64,000 bases of DNA from Setoptus koraiensis (GCA_048013815.1 CM106586.1:5456001-5520000), one strand, 5' to 3'; counted from the first letter of the stretch, positions 37,075 to 46,846 are shown. The notes: generated by a model from the sequence alone, not told the origin. Numbers and translations: made by a program.

Positions 37075-38349
37075 ATGAATACTATGACAGCTGTTGGATC
37101 TTTATGCGTTAAGTCGCATTCGTGGTGGTCTACCGGACTTCGACGAGCAGCCTCAGTGACTCCCTCGACGACAAATAGAAGATATTGTTCCACTCCGCAA
37201 TCGTCGACAATTAAAAGAACATGTCTGTATGATTATCATTCAGCTGTTGGTGCCAAATTCGAATTATTTGCTGGTTACTCGATGCCAATAGTGTACACTG
37301 GACAGACCATTACATTTGAACATATTCAAACTAGGACGAAAGCCTCAGTTTTCGATGTGTCCCATATGATGCAGACCGTTATCGAGGGCTCCGATAGAAT
37401 GGAGTTCATGGAATACATCAGCGTGGCTGATGTGAAGAATCTTAAAGAAAACACAAGTACATTATCTGTACTACCAAACAAGAGAGGTGGCATCATTGAC
37501 GATTGCATCATAAGCAATTGTAAGAATCATCTATTCGTAGTATCGAATGCTGGCAATGCTGACAAAGTGTGGTCGTGGTTTAATGAAAACAGATCGAGCG
37601 AAAAGTTTTCCAACTCAGATATTCATATAAGGCGTCTTGAAAATCAAGGTTTGATAGCTTTACAGGGTCCCAGAGCATCAAAAGTGTTACAGAGTCACGT
37701 GTATGAGAACTTGTTCAATTTGGAATTCATGATGACAGTGTCTACTCATATTGATGGCGTAGGAAATTGTCGAATAAATCGGTGCGGGTACACCGGAGAA
37801 GACGGATTTGAGATATCAGTGGCACCGGAAAATGCTATCGCACTTATGGAACTACTCACAACGAATGTCGATGTTAAGCCGGCCGGTTTGGGTGCTCGTG
37901 ACACATTACGGCTGGAAGCAGGACTCTGTTTACATGGAAATGACATAGATGAAGAAACGACACCTGTTGAGGCAGGTTTAGCTTGGACGGTACACAAAGG
38001 ACGTAGGCAAGAAAATAGAGAGTTTGTTGGCTCCGAAACTATACTGAAGCAATTGTCTGCAGAGAGTAGACCACAGCGTAGACGGACAGGTCTGATTGCA
38101 GTCACTACTGGCTCGCCAGCTAGACATGGAAGTCGAGTTTTCAATGATGATGGAGAAATTGGTGTAGTCACGAGCGGCACCTATGCACCTTCACTAGAGA
38201 GAAATATCGCAATGGCTTATCTCCCTTCAGAGATAGCAAATAAATATGGACACAGAGTTATGTGCCAGGTTCGCAATAAAAAATATGAGTATCAAGTCGC
38301 TAAAATGCCTTTTATTCCGACCAGGTATCATATGAAGAAGAGGGCCTAG
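37075..38349 (+). CDS. AMT: Aminomethyltransferase (glycine cleavage system T protein), mitochondrial
   Basis: The protein is 424 aa, single exon; human AMT is 403. It transfers the methylene group from the H protein's aminomethyl-lipoyl arm to tetrahydrofolate, releasing ammonia, in mitochondria. The first 45 or so residues are rich in Ser, Thr, Arg and Trp with no acidic residue (MNTMTAVGSLCVKSHSWWST, then GLRRAAS), a typical mitochondrial presequence. Conserved blocks: ELFAGYSMPIVY, FDVSHMMQT, NKRGGIIDDCIIS (Asp142-Asp143 span the catalytic aspartate), LIALQGPRA, NRCGYTGEDGFEIS, GLGARDTLRLEAGLCLHGND and the C-terminal GVVTSGTYAPSLERNIAMAY. The epoxide hydrolase gene converges on it, with 134 bp between stops. 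AATAAA follows at 38379-38384. Confidence 0.97.
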   Translation: MNTMTAVGSLCVKSHSWWSTGLRRAASVTPSTTNRRYCSTPQSSTIKRTCLYDYHSAVGAKFELFAGYSMPIVYTGQTITFEHIQTRTKASVFDVSHMMQTVIEGSDRMEFMEYISVADVKNLKENTSTLSVLPNKRGGIIDDCIISNCKNHLFVVSNAGNADKVWSWFNENRSSEKFSNSDIHIRRLENQGLIALQGPRASKVLQSHVYENLFNLEFMMTVSTHIDGVGNCRINRCGYTGEDGFEISVAPENAIALMELLTTNVDVKPAGLGARDTLRLEAGLCLHGNDIDEETTPVEAGLAWTVHKGRRQENREFVGSETILKQLSAESRPQRRRTGLIAVTTGSPARHGSRVFNDDGEIGVVTSGTYAPSLERNIAMAYLPSEIANKYGHRVMCQVRNKKYEYQVAKMPFIPTRYHMKKRA

Positions 38350-38378
38350 TTGTTATCAGTATCTTATCAGGATAAGAA

Positions 38379-38384
38379 AATAAA
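38379..38384 (+). terminator. Poly(A) signal of AMT
   Basis: AATAAA 30 nt past the TAG. Confidence 0.6.
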
Positions 38385-38483
38385 AAACTGCACATGTTCA
38401 AATTGAGCTTATTGTAGACCAAAAATGTAATACCAGTAATATATATGTGTGAAAACTTGCGGAAAAATATCTCTTTAGAGAGT

Positions 38484-40171
38484 TCAGTGCTTCGCACGAC
38501 GAAGATTCTCGCATGTGTGTATAAATTTAACCACCTCATCAGCAAAAGAGCTTGGATCCTCGAGAGCGTAAAAGTGTCCACCATCGCTTGGCGCACTATT
38601 GTAAACCAAATCGCCCAAGAGCGGCCTCAAGAACGATATCGGTGTCTTCAGCATACCGTTTCCGGTGACTGTAACACCGGTCGGAACACCCCTGACTGGT
38701 ATCTTGTCGTGGAAATTAGCAAAAGTCTCCTTGTATAATCTCTGGCTATAATTGATGTTCTGATTGAACCAGTAAATGGAGACAATTGTTAAAAGATCGT
38801 CTAAAGAATATTTTTTGGTAATACTCCCGTCTGATTGTAATCTGTAGTCATCTTTTGTCCATGTAGAATACTTCTCCAAAATATAGGCTACTAAGCCCGC
38901 GGGACTATCGTTCAAACCTGTGGCGACAGTATCTGGTTTGGTTGACTGTATATGCATATAACCCGTCTCGCGTAGTATCCAGAAAAAGTCGGTCGGAATT
39001 CTGAAAAGCCAAGGCTTTTCCAGCTCTGGATTATCTAGCATTATAGAGGGTGCCAACTTAGCTAGAAGTAGCCTGACAAGGAATCGACCGTTGAAATCGT
39101 AGAATGGGGTAGTTGTGTGGTAACCTAACACTCTATCGGGGAACATGGATGTCATGAGCCTGTTCCAATTGGAAAGGTAATCAGATCAAACAGAGCGAAA
39201 GTCAGAAAAATGTGATTAAAGTCGACCTCATCGATCCTGAAGCTGACGTTATCATTTTAGTTACCTGGTTATCAGACTGCCCCAATCACTTCCATGTGCG
39301 TAATATTTATCAAACTTCAATCTTAGCATCAGCTTGTTGAATATCCTAGCGCATTCAGCTACATTGAAGCCCGCTTTATGGGGCTCCTCGGAAAATCCGA
39401 ACCCTGGAATGGATGGAATGATAAGCTCGTATGCAAGATCATCTGCGTTATAGTTGTTGAATTTCTGAATGCCATTGAGGTATTCGTAGAAATTAGAGGG
39501 CCATCCATTTACAAGTATCACGGGAACAATCTTTTGGTTCGGTTTGACTTTTGGTTTAACATGAACAAAGTGAATTATCAGACCTTCTATTTGTGTCTGA
39601 AAATGATCGAAACTTTTAATCTTTTTCTCCTGGCGGCGCCAATCAAACTTGTTGGCCCAGTGATTTATGACTGTTTTGAGATAGTCGGCACGAAACCCGT
39701 ACTCGAAATTCTTGACATCCTCAAGCGGCTCATTGAATCTGGTTTTGTTCAATCGATCGCGTAGATCTGATGGTAGATTTGATTGTTAGCAAGATAAAAG
39801 TTGATATTATTTTTGTGGTGAGAATGCATATCAGTGACAGTGACTCAATACTGACCTTGAATGTCATTATCTGAAACCTCTTTGAATTCATACGGCTTAA
39901 TGGCAGTGTCATCGGGTTTGGCAGCTGCTTAGTGGGGCGACATTTTCAATACAAACAAATGATTAGATAATAACAAAAGATAGGTGCCTGGAGAGTAAAT
40001 AAGATCATATGATCATTTATGCTTACCGCCGCGACCATAGTAGCCATCTTTGTAGAGCTTCTTTGGGACTTCTATGGTACCAAATGAATAGGTATTTATG
40101 TAATAGTATATAAAGACACCCAAAACCACGGGGACGAGAGATATTAGTAGAAGGCACGAGCAGCAAGACAT
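38484..40171 (-). CDS. Microsomal-type epoxide hydrolase (EPHX1/JHEH family), 4 exons
   Basis: Exons are 40171-40027, 39924-39856, 39766-39265 and 39159-38484; introns are 102, 89 and 105 bp, phases 1, 1 and 2. The product is 463 aa (human EPHX1 455). The start MSCCSCLLLISLVPVVLGVF is a membrane anchor. Then come the EHN domain (FNEPLEDVKNFEYGFRADYL, then INHWANKFDWRRQE) and the alpha/beta-hydrolase fold: NGWPSNFYEY, PSIPGFGFSEEPHKAGF, nucleophile HGSDWGSLIT (Asp232), GYMHIQSTKPDTV, LNDSPAGLVAYILEK, and GGHFYALEDP (His434). These enzymes open epoxides with water; in arthropods some degrade juvenile hormone or toxins. Two odd points: the HGWP oxyanion motif is NGWP (Asn158), and the position of the catalytic Glu (human E404) is Gly407 in VPTGVTVTGNGMLKTP. 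The exon 2 acceptor could be 3 bp upstream. Confidence 0.93.
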
Positions 40172-40560
40172 GGTGGTCCAGGCTGGAATTAACTACTAGT
40201 CGTGGGAGACAAAAAATTTGTGATCTTTACTGGTGACAGATACGGTTGACAACTCGAACATGAATGATTGAAGAATGATCGTGATGTTGCTCGGTGCCCA
40301 AGTCAACAGTTTTGAGTTTGTAAGTACAGCCTTATGTACCAGAATTGTTCTTGGCTGAAGCTTGTGGATGGAAAAAAACGTTGTTTATCAATTGATATAA
40401 CAACAATTTCTCTCCGATACATTTCAGGTACATTCTAGGTACAAACTTATTTTAATACGTATTGTTGTATTTGATTAGAGGCAGAGAAAATGCCCTCGGA
40501 AATATACAATCAAGTTCTGCTGCGGCATTCATTTGGGCAAACGGTTGAGAGTGCATTTGA

Positions 40561-40597
40561 GAGCGACACGGCATGCCCATGGTGTGCCGTGTCGCTC
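40561..40597. repeat. Perfect 13-bp stem-loop
   Basis: GAGCGACACGGCA at 40561-40573 is exactly mirrored by TGCCGTGTCGCTC at 40585-40597 around an 11-nt loop. It lies about 400 bp upstream of the epoxide hydrolase start. Confidence 0.85.
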
Positions 40598-41505
40598 AAT
40601 ACCTCTGATAGTGCCCCTTCATGACCATGTGCAGTGTCAATTTATTTTGAGGTATAGGGCGAGTGACAAGTTTAGCTCCGTGGGCGTGGAGCGAAAATGC
40701 TTTATCTATTCTACGAGCATGCATTCTATTCTATTGTTGCGAGCACCATTAGATGAAGTTACCATTGTTTTATACTTCTATTTATCTACTCTATGCTCTA
40801 TATATATCCGACACCCTCTGACATCGATTACCCTGGATACCATACTAATGGGACACCCTACAAACACGAGACGTCTGTCCTGTTCCAAAAGTGCCGTGCG
40901 CGTTCACGAACAGTGTCCTTCTCTTTACAATTGTTAGTACAACCTCAATCTTGTTGTTCGCTGGTAAACACCAAAAACTGTTTTCTTCGGGTAATTCTTC
41001 TAATTAATTCACCCGTTAATTTAACAATTTGAACTTGATTGGGCCCCTCATCGAAGGGAATCAGTTACAGCAAAAGTGCCATGCGCAGATGGCTTACATT
41101 TATTTGAGCGGTTTGCCAACAAGCATGGCATTTCCGCGGACAACTTGTTGCTCGCATAGAGCGGTGCGCGTGCAGTGAGCGGGTTGGGAGAAGGTTGGGA
41201 GGGGGTAGGCTAAAAACAGGAAAATTCATATATATAGTTATACACCTGTGCAGTGAGATACCTCCTTGTATTCATTCACTAGCTGGCGTTCACTACATCG
41301 CGTCTACCTCACATTTTATCCACCTTTATAACATTCCATTTCCTCCCACTCACGCCCGCTCACATGGTGATGAGAATAAAGGCGTCCGCACACAAGTGCA
41401 ATGCAAACACTACACTGTGATCCTCCCACGCCCACATAAGTTGTCAATCTCCTATATTCAGTACTCTCGCTGTACCCTTTATGCTCGCTTCGTGTCGCCC
41501 TGTCC

Positions 41506-41562
41506 CGATATCACAATACAGTATCGCCGCGATACTGTGTCGGCTTATCGCGATTCGCGATA
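41506..41562. promoter_or_regulatory. Cluster of five CGATA/TATCG motifs in two small palindromes
   Basis: CGATA occurs at 41506, 41530 and 41558 and its complement TATCG at 41522 and 41546, five copies in 57 bp. Two palindromes are formed: ACAGTATCG/CGATACTGT (41518-41538) and TATCGCGA/TCGCGATA (41546-41562). In Drosophila, CGATA clusters bind DREF and BEAF-type factors. Function here is inferred only. Confidence 0.5.
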
Positions 41563-41717
41563 TAAAGATAAATTACAGAGAGCGCTTCAAAGCAGCCGCT
41601 GAGCGGCGCCGCGAGCGCGCAAAATGTAACGCCAGTCGATGTAGTATTCACAAATAAACCGATTCACTAGCGAATCTCGCACATATTGATTCACTCCACT
41701 TGATATTCACTTCGTGT

Positions 41718-41949
41718 ATATAAAGGGTGGTCGCGGCTAGTTCGTTTTTTGAACTATTAAGGCTACGCTAGCGCTTCCACAGTGCATTTTTCGTGTGCTC
41801 ACTGTGCCAACATTGTGTCGCCTTATCTTCGGTTGTCCTCGGTGAGAATTGCACAGAAAGTCGAAATCAGCTGCACGAAAAATGCACTGTGGAGGCTAGC
41901 GTAGCCTTAATAGTTCAAAAAACGAACTAGCCGCGACCACCCTTTATAT
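41718..41949. repeat. 232-bp hairpin (foldback) element with TATA-like ends
   Basis: The left arm 41718-41772 is a 55-bp perfect inverted copy of 41895-41949. After a 3-nt versus 1-nt mismatch, 41776-41795 is a 20-bp perfect inverted copy of 41874-41893. The loop is 78 nt (41796-41873). Both arms begin with ATATAAAGGG reading inward, so each end has a TATA-like box pointing at the loop. ATATTCAC occurs just outside at 41703-41710 and 41952-41959, a possible but imperfectly placed target-site duplication. It could be a miniature inverted-repeat transposon, a foldback element or a hairpin-RNA locus. Confidence 0.85.
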
Positions 41950-43299
41950 CTATATTCACGCACAAATCAGTTCTCTTGTGCTAACGATTTGACACAATAA
42001 TCACATAGCGAACATAGAATATCTTCATCGGCTCATGATTTATCATTTTAAGTTTGTTGGGCAGATCAATCAGGTTACAAACGTTACAACGTACAGAAAA
42101 ACGGCGTCCACTATGATTCTAATCGATACGTGTGGGCGCTACGTTATGTCATGTATTCCACAGAGGTGAGACACTGTGCTGGCTGCGGCAACCTGAAGGG
42201 TGTTCAATTGAGAGACGCCATGCTTGAACTGCCAAGACTGTGCCGCCATCCACAGTGCATTTTTGTTTTCGACTATTGTCAATTGCCGGCAGACTGTAGT
42301 CTACAGTGTAGAGGCCACGACGACGTGCGGATTAGCCTGAAATGATATCAAATGTGCCTGGTAGACGGGATATTTGCGGGACGGCCTGTGGTGAGTGGTG
42401 GCATAGTGGATTTCATAATTAGCGATATAGGACGACGGCGAGGAGTGTGAGCGAGTTACGAGTTACTTTGACTGTGTGAGACACCCATCAAAGTGGTAGA
42501 AGATAAGGGAGCACAATTGATTTGTTACACGAGAAGGCAAATCGGTGTGCGTCATATTTATTTTGGCTCTCTTCATTGGGCCTTCTCGCCTGGTAACTAA
42601 CGCAATACGGCGAGTATTTTCGCCTATCCACACCACTGGAAGTGACAGTCTTAATCTTGTTTGTTTTCGTCTGAAGCGCCAAACTGATTAGCAAAGTAGA
42701 TTAGTTGCTGCATTGGCTGTTGCAGCAGTACAGATGCAGCAGCAACAGCAGCAGCAACAGCATTAACAGTGGTTACCAAACTGCCTGGCCGACAGACTGA
42801 AAGTGGTGATTGCGAACTGCGCCACTGTCGCGTGTTGCAACTTGCAGCCACCACTACTGCTGACTAGCTAACAAATAATTATAAATTGTAAATTGTACAT
42901 ATCTGGCGCACAGTTGTGCACAAATGTCAGTTGCTGTTCGCTTGCGCGCCCTTGGCCCAAGCTGCCGAAACTGCCGAAATTGGCGAAATTGCCAAAACCA
43001 GAATGGCGCGCACTTGCACAATGTGTGGAATGTGCGCGATTGGCGCAGCGCTGCGAGGAGGGCAATATTGAACGTGCGTACAGATACATTGTGCAAAGCT
43101 AAGCAATTGACGAGGAGAAAGAACTAGACGACCAGTCTTTCCTGGTTGATCATTGAGGTCGATTGCGCTACAAGCGCCATCGACTAATGTGACGTAGCCA
43201 GACGATAATCTATTAAGCTATTATAATAACAAGTCCCGTCCTGATAGTAATAGTTTTGAGTAGTTGCTGTTGTTATGATATTCGGTTTGAATAAACACA

Positions 43300-43307
43300 T
43301 ATAAAAG
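43300..43307 (+). promoter_or_regulatory. TATA box of PHYHD1
   Basis: TATAAAAG is a good match to a metazoan TATA box and lies 200 bp upstream of the PHYHD1 ATG. A transcription start about 43,330 would give a 5'UTR of roughly 170 nt. Confidence 0.55.
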
Positions 43308-43499
43308 AGTGCCGAGGCTGCCCAGTCTGATATCACTGTCACACAATTATCAACAATTAATATTCAATAATCAACTACTGTAATAATTTCATTATTCACG
43401 TCCAAGACAACACGTACAGTCAGTAATATTGTTTTACATACATACATTCATACTCAATCGTCGTCACAAACAGGCAATAAGGCTCAACAATCAGTCACA

Positions 43500-44375
43500 A
43501 TGGTCAAAAACTTTGATGAAATCGCCGCAAAGGCCGCCCAAGATTTCGAGACAAATGGTTACGCTGTCATCGAGGACTTCATCACAGAGGATGAAATTTC
43601 CACAATGAAAAAAGAGGCAGACAAATTAGTTCAAGAGGCATGCTCAAATCCCGACCATTTGGTTACATTCAACTATGACACCGTATACAAGAACGATTAT
43701 TATAACAAATCACAAGATAAGGCCAGTTTCTTCTATGAGCCAAACGCCATCAAAGATGGAAAATTGGTTGTTCCTGCCGGCATTGCATTAAACAAAATTG
43801 GTCACGCTCTACACGCTGTCAACGACACCTTTAAGAAGTTTACTTGCAATGACGCAAGAGTACAAAAACTATTTGAGAAATTAAACTTTGAAGATCCAAC
43901 AGTTGTACAAGGTATGCTTATCTTCAAGAACCCTAAAGTAGGCAGTGAATTTATTCCACATCAAGACGCCCAGTATCTAACATCGGACCCAGTTAAATTG
44001 GCCGGCTTTTGGTACGCCCTGGACGATGCCTCAATAGAAAATGGTTGCCTCTGGTTTATACCTGGCTCACACAAGTGGCCATTAGCTAGACGCTTCGTTA
44101 GAACTGGCGACGAAAATGGCGGTGACCTATTCAAGTGGACTAAACCCATGCCAGATTATAATGATGATCAATTTGTGCCGGCTCCAGTGAAAAAGGGAAG
44201 CCTGGTCATTTTGCACGGTCTTGTTGTACACAAGAGCGCACCAAACACTTCGGACAAATCCCGCCAAGCCTACGCCTTCCATGCTTATGACAAAGCCAAT
44301 TCCGAATGGCAACAAGACTGTTGGTTGACCCAACAACCAACATTCTTGCCACTTGCCAAGCCAGTCAAGTCATGA
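43500..44375 (+). CDS. PHYHD1: Phytanoyl-CoA dioxygenase domain-containing protein 1 (PHYHD1)
   Basis: The protein is 291 aa, single exon, the same length as human PHYHD1. It is an Fe(II)/2-oxoglutarate-dependent dioxygenase of the phytanoyl-CoA hydroxylase superfamily. The physiological substrate of PHYHD1 is not firmly known. The iron triad and oxoglutarate arginine are all present: PHQDAQYL (His154, Asp156), VVHKSAPN (His244) and SRQAYAFH (Arg255). These numbers nearly coincide with the human ones. Other conserved blocks are NGCLWFIPGSHKWPLARRF and the N-terminal FETNGYAVIEDFIT. The ATG (CACAATGG) is in good context. There is no signal peptide, so it is probably cytosolic. AATAAA lies at 44505-44510. 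Confidence 0.96.
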   Translation: MVKNFDEIAAKAAQDFETNGYAVIEDFITEDEISTMKKEADKLVQEACSNPDHLVTFNYDTVYKNDYYNKSQDKASFFYEPNAIKDGKLVVPAGIALNKIGHALHAVNDTFKKFTCNDARVQKLFEKLNFEDPTVVQGMLIFKNPKVGSEFIPHQDAQYLTSDPVKLAGFWYALDDASIENGCLWFIPGSHKWPLARRFVRTGDENGGDLFKWTKPMPDYNDDQFVPAPVKKGSLVILHGLVVHKSAPNTSDKSRQAYAFHAYDKANSEWQQDCWLTQQPTFLPLAKPVKS

Positions 44376-44504
44376 GCAACAGCTAGCAACTAGTACAGTC
44401 AATAACCTCTCCAACTAGTGATGATATACACCTCAATCATCAGTTGTTGGTGGCATAAATATACAAGTTTTATGTGAGATTTTCTTATTATAGTTGTTGT
44501 TCTG

Positions 44505-44510
44505 AATAAA
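44505..44510 (+). terminator. Poly(A) signal of PHYHD1
   Basis: AATAAA, followed directly by a second partly overlapping AATAAA-like repeat, 130 nt past the stop. Confidence 0.6.
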
Positions 44511-44757
44511 TAAATTAGTCATATAGATATAATTAGATACAAGATAAAAACAATTAGAAACTCGAGATAAGAAAACTTGATCAAACCTTATAGATAAGGA
44601 CGTGTGTCGGTAAGAGTAAAAGTTCTGCAATTGGCTCCCGCTAATCTAATTAGCGGTTCAAATGATACCGTTGTTGTATAGTTGGCTGTGCTGGACGACG
44701 ATAAAGTCGGTTTCTCTCTGTCTTTTGATTACTTTTGACCCGCGCGCTTTCGTGGTC

Positions 44758-44792
44758 GATTGTATCATGGCGACCAAAACCCTGATACAATC
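44758..44792. repeat. 10-bp inverted repeat
   Basis: GATTGTATCA at 44758-44767 is mirrored by TGATACAATC at 44783-44792 around a 15-nt loop, about 500 bp upstream of the bHLH gene. Confidence 0.75.
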
Positions 44793-45290
44793 TACAGTAA
44801 AACACGGTTATAGTAGGGTAGTATTGATTGTTGTCATATGTGCTGACCAGTTAGCGACACTTTCACTATACCACCATATATCGAACTGTCCTACTGGTCA
44901 AGGGACAAGCTTGAGCCCAGGCAAGGGTAATAATAATTACTATTGGCCTGGGCAAGGGTATTAATTAGCATGTTAGGCCTGATTAGAATCAGCTCGCAGC
45001 ACGAGCCCCTGTCGACTTTACAACAAGCGGTGTAGTACAACAACTTCATCATCATCATTGGCGGTTATCGTCAGTCATCATTGTGGGGTAGGTGCCACCA
45101 TGTTAGCGACGTAGTGACCACTGACCACAACCTCGATACGCTAATGATTAACTGGTATCAGCGGGAGCAACAGTCGGTCAGTCAGTCAGTCACTATTTGA
45201 CAGTCGACAATATACACTCACAAACACAAATCTTGTTGAGTTTTAAAGTTACAAATTTTGCGAAAACCAACTGCTTTGTAAAGGACTCGT

Positions 45291-46028
45291 ATGGAACTCG
45301 AAATGCAGCAGGCAGGAGTAGGAGAACAATTCTGGCAATATAGTCCAACGGACTGTATTTCAGACTATTGGTACTCGCCCACGGGCCAGGAGGAACCCGA
45401 CACGTATTCACAACAGTATCAACAACCCAACAAAAGACGAAGAATTGGCGATTCTTATTCGCCCCCAACGACAATTCCCACCTCTCAACACCAACACCAA
45501 TATCAGCACCAACATCAGCATCAACATCAACACCAACATCAAATGATACAACAGCACCAACTGCAACCACAACCACAATATCAGAACATCTATTCATATG
45601 GACCACAACAATATCCTAGGCGGCCATCCGTGTCGCCTGGACAACAACAGCATTCTAGGCGACAATCTGCATCGCCGGATCAAAGAACATTGGCCAATGT
45701 CAGAGAGCGCGAACGCACTCAATTATTGAATCAAGCCTTCAAGAGGTTGCAGTCAAAGATACCAAAGGAACCCTCGGATAAGATGTGCAAGAGAAACACT
45801 CTCAAACTGGCTCAAAAGTATATTGAGTTCCTGAGAAAGTTGCTGAAAAATAATGATGACTACGACCGCCATCATTTGAGCCAAGCACCATCAGATAAAA
45901 CGAACAATTTAATGCTGGCCCCCTCTACTAGTGCTACTACAGGTGCCGGTCCCGACACTTTCAATTCCTATATTGGCGAGGCGTTTAAGGACTATCGCAA
46001 GAACCACGCACAAAAAGGGTCTAGCTAA
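45291..46028 (+). CDS. Twist-like bHLH transcription factor
   Basis: The protein is 245 aa, single exon, ATG at 45291. The N-terminal half is Gln/His/Pro/Tyr-rich, with a run of about ten QH units (about residues 66-85, encoded by CAACAY repeats) and a basic patch NKRRRIG. The bHLH domain (about residues 130-186) reads QRTLANVRERERTQLLNQAF for the basic region and helix 1, an IPKEPSDKMCKRN loop, then helix 2 TLKLAQKYIEFLRKLL. The RERER core has the Glu and Arg that contact the E-box CANNTG. ANVRERxRTQxLNxAF with PSDK and TLKLAxxYIxFL is nearest to the Twist family. The C-terminal SYIGEAFKDYRK may be a decayed Twist WR motif (SYAFSVWRMEG in other animals). Twist acts in mesoderm development. 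Hand or Fer/PTF1-type are less likely alternatives. AATAAA at 46075-46080. Confidence 0.88.
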   Translation: MELEMQQAGVGEQFWQYSPTDCISDYWYSPTGQEEPDTYSQQYQQPNKRRRIGDSYSPPTTIPTSQHQHQYQHQHQHQHQHQHQMIQQHQLQPQPQYQNIYSYGPQQYPRRPSVSPGQQQHSRRQSASPDQRTLANVRERERTQLLNQAFKRLQSKIPKEPSDKMCKRNTLKLAQKYIEFLRKLLKNNDDYDRHHLSQAPSDKTNNLMLAPSTSATTGAGPDTFNSYIGEAFKDYRKNHAQKGSS

Positions 46029-46846
46029 ATCAATATATAGCAGAAAACGATGTAATTGCGATGATTGTGTGAAAAATAAAATTGAATATTAACAAAAAAT
46101 AAACTATTAATATATTATTGATTAAAATATCAACTGATTAATTCATTGGCCGTTGTTGAAAGCAGAAAGGTCATCAATTCATTAGGTCATTAGCCATGAT
46201 GCTCTTTAAATAAGTTTTTTCCTTCTATCCTTGGTGTGAATCTGTGTTATATTTGTAAATAACAATTGATTTTTCAATTACAATGTCACCATCCTTTATC
46301 TAATCATATCTGCCATCTTGCCAAACTAATTACCGATACCACAAATGCCATCGATGACACAGTTGGTAATAACCAAACCACCTCGTTGATTTATAGCAGT
46401 GTTGCATGGCGTGCCTTTGCCTTACTCATCACCAAGAACACATTGATTGATTTATTCATACATATGAATACATTGCAGATAATCTACTCTCCCAATGTAT
46501 TGCTGCAATTGATATTAATTGTCATTGTGTAACTATAGCAATATCACTATCAGCACCATATAAAAAGTAGAACTGATAAAGGTACAATCGGATGAATGCT
46601 GGCACCACCATCTTTCCGACGTTGTCGATAGAGAATATGCTTATATCACAACAGTGTTGATGATTGGTCTGATAACACTAGCAATAATAATAGCGACTGC
46701 TATTTTTGTTATTGTGAGGAGAGCCGAATCCAGCATAACGTCCCAATAGACAAACTAACTCAATCAATCGCTGAAATCATATACACTGAATGCTCCTTGG
46801 ATATGTCCTTTTAATCGCCGTTTATCATTACTCTGGCTGACCAAAT
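46029..46846. other. Intergenic: bHLH 3' flank and NEK kinase promoter
   Basis: These 818 bp are AT-rich. AATAAA at 46075-46080, 47 nt past the bHLH stop, is the likely poly(A) signal. An 88-codon plus-strand ORF at 46266-46532 has no family match and opens on a non-ATG codon. Nothing else seen. Confidence 0.55.

Larger units (their letters stand above)
40172..43499. other. 3.3 kb non-coding stretch rich in inverted repeats
   Basis: No protein gene is supported between the divergent epoxide hydrolase and PHYHD1. ORFs of up to 135 codons have random-looking composition and no family match. The stretch holds several inverted repeats listed separately (40561-40597, 41506-41562, 41718-41949), a GC-rich block about 41,580-41,630, CAG/CAA-rich tracts about 42,720-42,770, a short imperfect tandem repeat of about 9 bp (CTGCCGAAA-like) at 42,960-43,003, and the PHYHD1 promoter at the right end. 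Confidence 0.6.
44376..45290. other. Intergenic: PHYHD1 3' flank and bHLH promoter
   Basis: These 915 bp have no supported gene. They contain AATAAA at 44505-44510 (PHYHD1 poly(A) signal), an inverted repeat at 44758-44792, two near-identical copies of GGCAAGGGTA about 25 bp apart (about 44,920-44,960), and a short CAGT run at 45,176-45,192. Confidence 0.55.

Noticed and set aside
40533-40937. 134-codon plus-strand ORF in the same spacer
   Set aside because: Its start overlaps the 13-bp stem-loop; composition looks non-coding and no domain is seen.
41195-41602. 135-codon plus-strand ORF in the 3.3 kb spacer
   Set aside because: Random-looking composition, runs across the CGATA palindromes, no family match.
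42130-42345. 71-codon Cys-rich ORF (HCAGCGNLKG, LCRHPQC) that could suggest a small zinc protein
   Set aside because: Cysteine spacing fits no known finger, there is no splice or promoter support, and it contains the hairpin-related 16-mer.
40172-43499. Decayed coding transposon or virus-like element in the repeat-rich spacer
   Set aside because: No polymerase, transposase, integrase or capsid-like peptide is visible in any frame; only non-coding inverted repeats are supported.
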